From: Sutterella sp.
GTDB lineage: Bacteria; Pseudomonadota; Gammaproteobacteria; Burkholderiales; Burkholderiaceae_F
Assembly (NCBI GenBank): GCA_019410445.1
Contig: DXSO01000012.1
Coordinates: 1-20,046, forward strand
Length of the DNA stretch: 20,046 nt
Direction of reading: 5' to 3'
In this document: piece by piece, positions 14,280 through 20,046 of the stretch
Layout: every line of letters begins with the position of its first letter
Numbering within the stretch: the stretch's first letter is position 1
Notes under the pieces: generated by a model
Told to the model about the DNA's origin: nothing
Seen by the model: the letters and a program-made list of their open reading frames with translations, nothing else
The model's database searches: none
Made by a program: the position numbers and the translations under genes

Positions 14280-14320
14280 AAAAAACCGCGAATCCCTTGA
14301 TTTTATTGGGCTTTCGCGGT
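14280..14320 (-). terminator. Element-borne replacement terminator for tRNA-Phe
   Basis: On the minus strand ACCGCGAA (14320-14313) pairs with TTCGCGGT (14292-14285) and is followed by a T-rich run (14284-14279). The loop contains an inner CCC/GGG pairing. It lies 40 bases after the tRNA 3' end and so replaces the native terminator left at 4663-4685. Confidence 0.8.
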
Positions 14321-14359
14321 CATTGGCGGCAACTTACGATACGTTGCGAAAATGGCTCA

Positions 14360-14435
14360 TGGTGGCCAGGGACGGAATCGAACCGCCGACACGCGGATTT
14401 TCAATCCGCTGCTCTACCAACTGAGCTACCTGGCC
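14360..14435 (-). tRNA. tRNA-Phe (anticodon GAA)
   Basis: The complete 76-base cloverleaf reads on the minus strand: acceptor GGCCAGG (14435-14429) with CCTGGCC (14370-14364), D-arm GCTC...GAGC, anticodon arm GCGGA-TTGAAAA-TCCGC with GAA, and T-arm GGCGG-TTCGATT-CCGTC. Discriminator A and an encoded CCA (14362-14360) follow. The 3' end forms the right attachment site, so the last dozen or so bases and the CCA come from the element. Confidence 0.97.
14362..14383. repeat. attR core within tRNA-Phe
   Basis: GTGGCCAGGGACG (14362-14374) repeats the left core exactly. The tRNA continues GAATCGAAC, against CCATCGAAC on the left. The tRNA stays intact across the junction. Confidence 0.85.
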
Positions 14436-14449
14436 AACAGAGGAGTGGA

Positions 14450-14478
14450 ACTATATCGGCAATTTTTAAATTTTGCAA
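14450..14478 (-). promoter_or_regulatory. Promoter of tRNA-Phe
   Basis: TTGCAA (14478-14473), a 17-base spacer and TATAGT (14455-14450) on the minus strand place the start about seven bases before the tRNA 5' end at 14435. It lies on the host side of the insertion, so it was not disturbed. Confidence 0.75.
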
Positions 14479-14641
14479 GGGTTCATGCGAAATTTTTTTC
14501 TCTCTTAAGTTTTTCAAAACATTTCCGAAGCATAATCCGCGCTATCTTAAGATTAACCAGAAGACGTACGCGAAGAGTCTGTTTGATTGTCGAATCCTGC
14601 ATTCCGCATCAACAAACAGGCGAATTCGTGCCCTTGATCCC

Positions 14642-15925
14642 ATGCAGTTGCTTTGTCTCGGCCTAAACCACAAGACCGCACCGCTTGCAGTACGCGAGCG
14701 CGTAGCCTTCGGTCCTGAAGAAACCGGAGAAACCGTTGCACTCATCAAATCTCGTTTAGCCTCGGCTGACGCCGGCGGTGTAACGGAAGCAATGATTTTG
14801 TCAACCTGCAACCGCACCGAAATATATTGCGCTGCAGTAGACACTTCAAAGGCCACTGCGTCACTACTCGAACTAATTGAAGAACTTAAAGGCGTACACA
14901 CAACCGACCTTCAGCCGCACATCTATGTCTACGAACAAAGTGAGGCCGCTCGTCACGTCTTCCGAGTGGTTTCGGGCATTGATTCCATGGTTCTGGGGGA
15001 AACGCAGATCGTCGGTCAGTTCAAGAAAGCTGTCACTGCTTCCCGTGATGCCAAAGGCCTGGGTCTTTTGCTCAACCACCTATTTCAGGATGCATTTACA
15101 GTTGCCAAAGAAGTTCGTTCCAGTACGGCAATTGGCTCCAACTCTGTGAGTCTTGCCGCTGCCGCCGTTCGTCTGTCTCTACGTCTTTTCGGCAACTTGT
15201 CTGAGTCCAACATTCTTTTCGTTGGTGCCGGCGAAATGATTGAATTGTGCGCCGCGCATTTCTCAGCTCAACAACCTCGATCAATCACCGTTGCCAACCG
15301 ATCTCTTGAACGAGGACAGAATTTGGCCGCCCGTTATAACGGAAAGGCCATGAAACTGCAGGATCTGCCCAAAGTCATCAGCGACTTTGACATCATTGTC
15401 TCCTGCACCGCATCTGCTCTTCCGATTATCGGTCTAGGCATGATCGAGCGCGCCGTCAAAGAGCGTCGTCATCGTCCGATCTGTATTGTTGACCTGGCTG
15501 TTCCCCGCGATGTGGAAGCGGAAGTTGCACGTTTGGATGACGTGTATGTCTACAGCATGGATGAATTGGGCGCCGTCGTCGAATCTGGTCGTGAAAGTCG
15601 AAAAGCAGCGGTTGTCAAAGCTGAAGTCATTATTTCCATGCGCGTTCAAACCTTCGAGAAGTGGTTGGAAATGCGTGCGGCCGTTCCTGCAATCGCACGG
15701 ATACGGAACCGAGCGGAAAAAACTCGAGAAGAGCTTATGCACAAAGCACTCAAGCAGTTGGAAAAAGGAGAAAATCCAGCCGATGTCCTGGATAACTTCG
15801 GCAAGGCTTTTATGCATAAGTTACTGCACGATCCAACCGTCTTGTTGCGAAATGCTGAAGGACTCACAAGCGAAGAGCGCAAACATATGACAATGATCGT
15901 TGGTCATTTTTTCGCTCCACGCTGA
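14642..15925 (+). CDS. hemA: Glutamyl-tRNA reductase HemA
   Basis: HemA reduces glutamyl-tRNA(Glu) with NADPH to glutamate-1-semialdehyde, the first committed step of C5 haem and tetrapyrrole synthesis, in the cytoplasm. The 427-residue product is family-sized. Visible are LGLNHKTAPLAVRER near the N-terminus, the catalytic cysteine C56 in STCNRTEIY, GETQIVGQFK, the NADPH-binding FVGAGEMIELCA and the C-terminal dimerisation helix region (ALKQLEKGENPADVLDNFGKAFMHKLLH). The frame is open far upstream through the tRNA region; ATG 14642 is the start because conservation (MQLLCLGLNHKT) begins there. The gene is divergent from tRNA-Phe. Unusually, a terminator separates it from prfA. Confidence 0.96.
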   Translation: MQLLCLGLNHKTAPLAVRERVAFGPEETGETVALIKSRLASADAGGVTEAMILSTCNRTEIYCAAVDTSKATASLLELIEELKGVHTTDLQPHIYVYEQSEAARHVFRVVSGIDSMVLGETQIVGQFKKAVTASRDAKGLGLLLNHLFQDAFTVAKEVRSSTAIGSNSVSLAAAAVRLSLRLFGNLSESNILFVGAGEMIELCAAHFSAQQPRSITVANRSLERGQNLAARYNGKAMKLQDLPKVISDFDIIVSCTASALPIIGLGMIERAVKERRHRPICIVDLAVPRDVEAEVARLDDVYVYSMDELGAVVESGRESRKAAVVKAEVIISMRVQTFEKWLEMRAAVPAIARIRNRAEKTREELMHKALKQLEKGENPADVLDNFGKAFMHKLLHDPTVLLRNAEGLTSEERKHMTMIVGHFFAPR

Positions 15926-15952
15926 TTGTGCTTTAATTTTCAGACTTCCCAG

Positions 15953-15989
15953 GCGGACGCGTACAATTTCAGTCGCGTCCGCTTTCTTT
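15953..15989 (+). terminator. Rho-independent terminator between hemA and prfA
   Basis: GCGGACGCG (15953-15961) and CGCGTCCGC (15974-15982) form a perfect 9-bp stem with a 12-base loop, followed by TTTCTTT. It should end most hemA transcripts and implies that prfA-prmC has its own promoter or depends on read-through. Confidence 0.8.
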
Positions 15990-16055
15990 AGCGCCCCTCT
16001 ACCAATCATTCTCGGCCTGAACGCGATTGTTTTCGGCCGCTCTTATTGTTGTGCC

Positions 16056-17138
16056 ATGAAAGAAAATATCCGCGCCAAACTGCTCGGTCTCTGCCGCCGC
16101 CTTGAAGAACTTGATGCCATGCTTGCAGCGCCCGACGCTGCCGATGACATGAAACGCTTCACGGAGCTTTCACGCGAACGAGCTGAGATTGAGCCTGTTG
16201 TCCTCAAGACCAAAGAATATGAGCAGACGCTTGCTGATATTGCAACCGCCGAGGAAATGGCTAGAGATCCTGAAATTGCAGAGTTTGCCCGCGAAGAGAT
16301 ACTTGCCAGCAAGAAAAAGCTCGAGACTCTCGAGCAAGATCTGCAAATTCTGTTGCTGCCTCGTGATCCGGACGACAGCAAAAACACTTTCCTAGAAATC
16401 CGTGCAGGTACTGGCGGCGAGGAATCCGCACTTTTTGCCGGCGACCTGCTGCGTATGTACATGCGATACGCTGAACGCAGCGGTTGGCGAGTTGAAATCG
16501 TCAGTAAAAGCGACTCAGATCTAGGCGGCTATCGTGAAGTCATCTGTCGCATCATTGGCGAAGGCGCTTACAGTCGTCTTAAATTCGAATCTGGCGGTCA
16601 TCGCGTGCAACGCGTTCCGGAAACCGAAGCTCAAGGCCGTGTACACACATCGGCTTGCACAGTTGCGGTCATGCCGGAAGCAGATGAAGTCGAAGCTGTC
16701 AAAATCAATCCTCAAGATCTGCGCATTGATGTCTATCGTGCATCAGGTGCCGGCGGTCAGCATGTGCAGAAAACAGATTCGGCTGTCCGCATCACGCATT
16801 TACCCACTGGACTTGTCGTCGAGTGCCAAGATGAACGCAGTCAGCGACAAAATAAAGAACGCGCCATGAGCGTTCTTGCTAGCCGTTTGTACGCAATTGA
16901 AGTGGAAAAACGCCGCTCTGAAGAAGCCAGTACTCGTAAGAGTCTGATTGGCAGCGGCGACCGCAGCGAACGTATTCGCACATACAACTACCCGCAAGGC
17001 CGCGTAACGGATCATCGCATCAACCTTACGCTCTATAAGCTTGGCACGATCATGGACGGTGATCTTGATGAAATTCTCACGGCGCTGCAAAACGAGCATC
17101 GTGCTGAATTGCTCGCTGCAATGGGAGAAAACGTGTGA
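16056..17138 (+). CDS. prfA: Peptide chain release factor 1
   Basis: RF1 recognises UAA and UAG in the ribosomal A site and triggers peptide release. The 360-residue product matches the usual length. The codon-recognition tripeptide is PET at 188-190 (PxT form) and the catalytic GGQ is at 233-235 in GAGGQHVQKTDSAVRITH, the same positions as in E. coli. The final part is typical (RTYNYPQGRVTDHRIN). The frame is open 52 codons upstream, but those run through the terminator; ATG 16056 starts the conserved protein. No Shine-Dalgarno is visible ahead of it. It overlaps prmC by four bases (GTGA). Confidence 0.97.
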   Translation: MKENIRAKLLGLCRRLEELDAMLAAPDAADDMKRFTELSRERAEIEPVVLKTKEYEQTLADIATAEEMARDPEIAEFAREEILASKKKLETLEQDLQILLLPRDPDDSKNTFLEIRAGTGGEESALFAGDLLRMYMRYAERSGWRVEIVSKSDSDLGGYREVICRIIGEGAYSRLKFESGGHRVQRVPETEAQGRVHTSACTVAVMPEADEVEAVKINPQDLRIDVYRASGAGGQHVQKTDSAVRITHLPTGLVVECQDERSQRQNKERAMSVLASRLYAIEVEKRRSEEASTRKSLIGSGDRSERIRTYNYPQGRVTDHRINLTLYKLGTIMDGDLDEILTALQNEHRAELLAAMGENV

Positions 17139-17944
17139 CGAGCGTTTTTGAGAGTTTGATGGCAGCACAAAAACTTGTTTCTCGTTCCGAAGCACGAATT
17201 TTGCTGGCCGCAACCTTAAAAAAGAGCAAGGAGTTCCTCATTGCTCATCCCGAAACAGAGCTATCTCGGGAAGAGGAATCTTTATTCGGAATGTATCTGG
17301 ATCGCGCACACAAAGGCGAACCCATTCCATACATCACTGGTGTTCAGGAATTTTGGGGACGCCCGTTTTGCGTCACGCCTGCCACGCTGATTCCTCGACC
17401 TGACACAGAAACACTCATTGAACATGCGCTGAACTTTCTGCGTCAGAAACCCACCTCCCGCGTGCTAGATCTAGGCACTGGCAGCGGGTGTATTGCTGTA
17501 ACCCTTGCTCTGGAATGCCCGCAGGCTTGCATTTGGGCATGTGACATCAGCTCCCAAGCACTCTGCGTTGCCAAGCACAATTCCCTCACCCTCGGCGCAG
17601 CCGTCTCGTTCATCGAAAGCGATTGGTTCGGAGCTTTTGAAAATGAAACTTTCGATCTGATCGTCTCAAATCCTCCCTATATTGAAGAGGCCGATGAACA
17701 CCTCAAAGCCCTTACGTATGAGCCGATAAGCGCGCTGACTTCAGGCGCTGACGGCCTAAATGACATTCGCAAGTTGGCCGCGTCAGCTCCAAAACACTTG
17801 CGCTCTGATGGCTGCATCATTGTTGAGCACGGCTACAATCAAGGACCGTCAGTTGCTGCCATCTTTCGACAATCCGGCTTTTCAAATGTGCACACGATTC
17901 AGGACCTGGGAGGAAATCCCCGCATTTGTTGTGCCCGGAATTGA
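17135..17944 (+). CDS. prmC: Release factor glutamine N5-methyltransferase PrmC
   Basis: PrmC methylates the glutamine of the GGQ motif of release factors 1 and 2 using S-adenosylmethionine, raising release efficiency. It is coupled to its substrate gene prfA by a four-base overlap. The N-terminal ~75 residues are the helical substrate-binding domain (YITGVQEFWGRPF, then LIPRPDTE). The methyltransferase core has DLGTGSGC at ~112-119 and the catalytic NPPY at 179-182. A GTG start at 17135 gives 269 residues; ATG 17159 would give 261, and the choice is not certain. Confidence 0.95.
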   Translation: MTSVFESLMAAQKLVSRSEARILLAATLKKSKEFLIAHPETELSREEESLFGMYLDRAHKGEPIPYITGVQEFWGRPFCVTPATLIPRPDTETLIEHALNFLRQKPTSRVLDLGTGSGCIAVTLALECPQACIWACDISSQALCVAKHNSLTLGAAVSFIESDWFGAFENETFDLIVSNPPYIEEADEHLKALTYEPISALTSGADGLNDIRKLAASAPKHLRSDGCIIVEHGYNQGPSVAAIFRQSGFSNVHTIQDLGGNPRICCARN

Positions 17945-17997
17945 ATGGCTCCATATCGGTTCAAGCAACAATGCAACACCACAATAAGCCCATAACA

Positions 17998-18639
17998 ATG
18001 GACATCCTGAAATTACTTCAAACGCGACACACAACTAAGAAGTACGATCCCTCTCGTCGGATCGACGATGAAGATTTCTCCGTTCTATTGGAATCCTTGC
18101 GCCTGGCTCCTTCTTCCGTCAATGCCCAGCCTTGGGAGTTCTTTATTGCCGAAACACCGCAGGCCAAAGCCAAATTGATTGAAGGCATTGCCGACTTCAA
18201 CCACAGTCGTGTGATTGAAGCTGACCGAGTGATCGTCTGCGCGGTTCACACCGACCTCACGGAAAACTATCTGCAGGCATTAGACGATCAAGAAGAAGCC
18301 GACGGCCGCTACAAAGACTCTGTTTACAAGCTGGATAACGGCAAACGTCGCCGCTTCTACGTCAGCAAATACCGCGATAAAGGCGAAATGCTCACATGGA
18401 CAGGCAAACAAGCTTATATTGCTCAGGGTTTTTTGCTCTACACTGCCGCAGCGCTCGGCATTCAGTCAACTCCGATCGAAGGATGGGATGCTGACAAAAT
18501 TGATGAAATTCTGGGACTAACACAACAGGGGCTGCACGCTCAGTACGCTGTCGCTTTAGGCTACGGCGCCACAGACGATAGCAATGCCTCACGCCCAAAA
18601 TCACGCTGGCCTTCAGAGCGCATCTTTCACCTGATCTAA
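17998..18639 (+). CDS. NfsB-like oxygen-insensitive NAD(P)H nitroreductase
   Basis: FMN-dependent nitroreductase family, 213 residues, dimeric and cytoplasmic. It resembles E. coli NfsB along its length: MDILKLLQTRHTTKKYDPSR at the start (RHSTKAFD in NfsB), PSSVNAQPWEFFIAE (phosphate-binding N.QPW), DQEEADGRYK, TGKQAYIAQGFLLYTAAALGI, then PIEGWDADKIDEILGL and the C-terminal RPKSRWP. The natural substrate is uncertain; the family reduces quinones and nitroaromatics. ATG 17998 is chosen because the conserved N-terminus begins there; the frame is open 24 codons further into the prmC end. It follows prmC by about 50 bases. Confidence 0.9.
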   Translation: MDILKLLQTRHTTKKYDPSRRIDDEDFSVLLESLRLAPSSVNAQPWEFFIAETPQAKAKLIEGIADFNHSRVIEADRVIVCAVHTDLTENYLQALDDQEEADGRYKDSVYKLDNGKRRRFYVSKYRDKGEMLTWTGKQAYIAQGFLLYTAAALGIQSTPIEGWDADKIDEILGLTQQGLHAQYAVALGYGATDDSNASRPKSRWPSERIFHLI

Positions 18640-18667
18640 ACCGCTTAACCCGATCGGTTCCACTACC

Positions 18668-19408
18668 ATGCACATTCGCAACTTGATTTCGCTTATCGAT
18701 AATATTCTCAATCCATCGGCCTATCGCGATTACGCACCCAATGGCCTTCAAGTCCAAGGTAAGCGCAACATCAAACGTTTGGTTACGGGCGTAACTGCCT
18801 CTCTGGATCTTATCAATGCAGCTTGCGATTGGCATGCCGATGCTCTATTGGTTCATCACGGTTGGTTCTGGAAGGGAGAGGAGGCGCGCATCACGGGGAT
18901 GCGCTATCAACGAATCTCCCGCCTGATCGACAGCGGCATGCATCTCATTGGCTATCACTTACCTTTGGATGATCACCCGCAAATCGGCAATAACGCCCTA
19001 TTTGGACAGGCACTAGGGCTTGAAAGTGACATGAAATTTGCTGATTTCGGGCTGTCTGCCAAAGTTAGCAATGAGCTAACCGTAGAAGAGCTGACCCTCA
19101 AATTGGAAAATCTACTCAACCGCACACCTCTCGTTTTAGGCAAAACAACAGGAGCTGTGCATCGTATCGGTTGGTGCACAGGTGCTGCTCAAGATATGTT
19201 GCAGGAAGCGGCCGCAATTGGTTGTGATTGCTTCATTTCCGGTGAAGTCAGCGAACGAACATTTCACGAGGCAAAAGAACTGGGCATTTCATATTTTTCA
19301 TGCGGTCATCACGCTACCGAACGTTTCGGCATCCGCGCGCTCGGGGAACTTATTGCCGCTCAAACCGACATTGAAGTTCAATTCATTGACATCGACAACC
19401 CAATTTAA
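18668..19408 (+). CDS. NIF3 / DUF34 family metal-binding protein (YbgI-like)
   Basis: A 246-residue protein of the NIF3-like family, often labelled GTP cyclohydrolase I type 2 homologue, whose biochemical role is not settled. The two-metal site is clear: HH at 63-64 (LLVHHGWFWKG), H97 and D101 in GYHLPLD, and the C-terminal HHATE at ~214-218. The start has YAPNGLQVQG, typical of the family. The length is that of the short bacterial form without the inserted PII-like domain. A gene of this type next to mscL is seen in several betaproteobacteria. Confidence 0.92.
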   Translation: MHIRNLISLIDNILNPSAYRDYAPNGLQVQGKRNIKRLVTGVTASLDLINAACDWHADALLVHHGWFWKGEEARITGMRYQRISRLIDSGMHLIGYHLPLDDHPQIGNNALFGQALGLESDMKFADFGLSAKVSNELTVEELTLKLENLLNRTPLVLGKTTGAVHRIGWCTGAAQDMLQEAAAIGCDCFISGEVSERTFHEAKELGISYFSCGHHATERFGIRALGELIAAQTDIEVQFIDIDNPI

Positions 19409-19426
19409 CACTGGGGTGTCGATGTC
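19388..19426. terminator. Stable hairpin overlapping the NIF3-family stop codon
   Basis: GACATCGACA (19388-19397) pairs perfectly with TGTCGATGTC (19417-19426), and CCCA/TGGG extends it inward. It covers the gene end and lies between two convergent genes (mscL ends at 19438). There is no T run, so it may act as an mRNA end stabiliser or a weak bidirectional terminator. Confidence 0.5.
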
Positions 19427-19437
19427 ATTAACTCAAA

Positions 19438-19926
19438 TCAGTGCTGCTTGTCAGATTGTGCTTTAAGCAAGTCACGAATCTCTCGCAGTAAGGCAACATC
19501 TTCGGGAGTTACCACCGGTTTAGCAGCTGCTTCTTGCTCTTTTTTCTGCTTGTCGGCCTTAGCCAAGGCTTCCAAACGATTGCGCACTCCTGTAACTACC
19601 GTCACCAGCCAAAAAATCACAAAAGCAAGCAGCAAAAAGTTAACGACAGCCGTCAAAAAGGCGCCATAACCAAAAACAGTGGCACCGGCTGCCGTCAAGG
19701 CTTCATACGTACGGGGGCCTGCGTACCCAACAGGCTCAGATAAAACAATAAACAGCCCTGAAAAGTCAGGTTTACCCACGAGAAATCCGACCAACGGATT
19801 AATCAAATCTTTGACTATGCTGTTGACAATGGCAGAAAACGCTGCACCGATAATCACAGCAACGGCCAAGTCAAGTACATTGCCACGGGAAATAAACGCC
19901 TGGAATTCCTGCAAAAATTTCTTCAT
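19438..19926 (-). CDS. mscL: Large-conductance mechanosensitive channel MscL
   Basis: Inner-membrane homopentameric channel that opens under membrane tension to release solutes after hypo-osmotic shock. The N-terminal helix MKKFLQEFQAFISRGNVLDL is typical, then TM1 at ~16-42 (AVAVIIGAAFSAIVNSIVKD), a periplasmic loop with PDFSGLFIVL, and TM2 at ~88-110 (FLTAVVNFLLLAFVIFWLVT). The 162 residues exceed E. coli (136) through a longer periplasmic loop and an extended C-terminus: a lysine-rich linker and a final helix PEDVALLREIRDLL. GAGAGGTAG before the ATG is a reasonable site. It is convergent with the NIF3-family gene. Confidence 0.95.
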   Translation of the reverse strand: MKKFLQEFQAFISRGNVLDLAVAVIIGAAFSAIVNSIVKDLINPLVGFLVGKPDFSGLFIVLSEPVGYAGPRTYEALTAAGATVFGYGAFLTAVVNFLLLAFVIFWLVTVVTGVRNRLEALAKADKQKKEQEAAAKPVVTPEDVALLREIRDLLKAQSDKQH

Positions 19927-19978
19927 CTTCTACCTCTCATTAGGTCTTGTGCTTGTTTTTCTATTTAAATTCAATAGG

Positions 19979-20008
19979 TTACGAGAATTTCCAAGCGAAA
20001 TCTCGTAA
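19979..20008. promoter_or_regulatory. Operator-like palindrome upstream of mscL
   Basis: TTACGAGAATTT (19979-19990) and AAATCTCGTAA (19998-20008) are inverted halves with one extra base, separated by CCAAGCG. It lies about 50 bases before mscL and just ahead of a TATAAA (20014-20019) facing right. It may control one or both directions. Confidence 0.4.
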
Positions 20009-20046
20009 ATTTCTATAAAATTTAAAGTTCTATGAATAAAAGTGTG

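Larger units (their letters stand above)
4699..14383. mobile_element. P4-like integrative element at tRNA-Phe (about 9.66 kb)
   Basis: The ends carry a direct repeat, GTGGCCAGGGACG plus NNATCGAAC, at 4699-4720 and 14362-14383; the right copy is the 3' end of an intact tRNA-Phe. An integrase gene sits next to the tRNA, and copies of the same short repeat lie just inside both ends. Inside are int, an AlpA-like gene, a C4-type antisense RNA leader, a Toprim/DUF927 replication operon and small unknown genes. No virion, packaging or transfer gene is recognised, so it is either a satellite that borrows a helper's particles or a replicating integrative element. The resemblance to phage P4 is in layout; homology was not tested. 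Confidence 0.9.

Noticed and set aside
20032..20046. ATG followed by AATAAAAGTGTG at the right edge, possible start of a gene (petA often follows mscL in betaproteobacteria)
   Set aside because: Only five codons are visible and there is no Shine-Dalgarno, so it cannot be supported from this window.

Overview
The window looks like a betaproteobacterial chromosome, probably Burkholderiales and possibly Sutterellaceae-like. This is inferred from gene order (surA-pdxA-rsmA; hemA-prfA-prmC; a NIF3-family gene next to mscL), protein character and mid-range GC; no marker gene fixes the genus. Two stretches of core chromosome flank a mobile element of about 9.66 kb inserted at a tRNA-Phe gene.

Left core (1-4698): surA (5' end missing), pdxA, rsmA and a MetE-like methyltransferase gene, all on +, with Rho-independent terminators after surA, rsmA and the MetE-like gene. 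Right core (14360-20046): tRNA-Phe on -, then hemA, prfA, prmC, an NfsB-like nitroreductase gene and a NIF3-family gene on +, and mscL on -.

Element (about 4699-14383): bounded by a direct repeat of the tRNA-Phe 3' end (13 bp identical, 20 of 22 overall). It encodes a P4-type tyrosine integrase beside the tRNA, an AlpA-like regulator, and a replication operon on the minus strand (two small unknown proteins, a Toprim protein, a DUF927-type ATPase/helicase and a 77-aa protein) closed by a strong terminator. Other cargo is a small protein ending like SSB, a 165-aa unknown and an AT-rich coiled-coil protein. No capsid, tail, terminase, conjugation or resistance gene is seen. The layout recalls P4-like satellites: integrase, AlpA, antisense-RNA immunity, primase/helicase functions and two separated iteron clusters.

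The most striking part is the leader of the replication operon (about 8882-9175). A sigma70-like promoter is followed by a C4-type antisense RNA. Its CCUUUCGAG and CCGCCAA segments are complementary to two copies of TTGGCGG...TCGAAAGG, one upstream and one that includes the ribosome binding site of the first replication-operon gene. This is the design of phage P1 c4 and P4 CI RNA immunity. About 1.6 kb of apparently non-coding DNA (11193-12802) holds DnaA-box-like sites, palindromes, alternating CG tracts and a TGCACCA iteron cluster, with a second inverted cluster at the other end of the element. The element also rebuilt the host tRNA: it supplies an encoded CCA end and a new terminator, while the displaced native tRNA terminator lies about 9.6 kb away.
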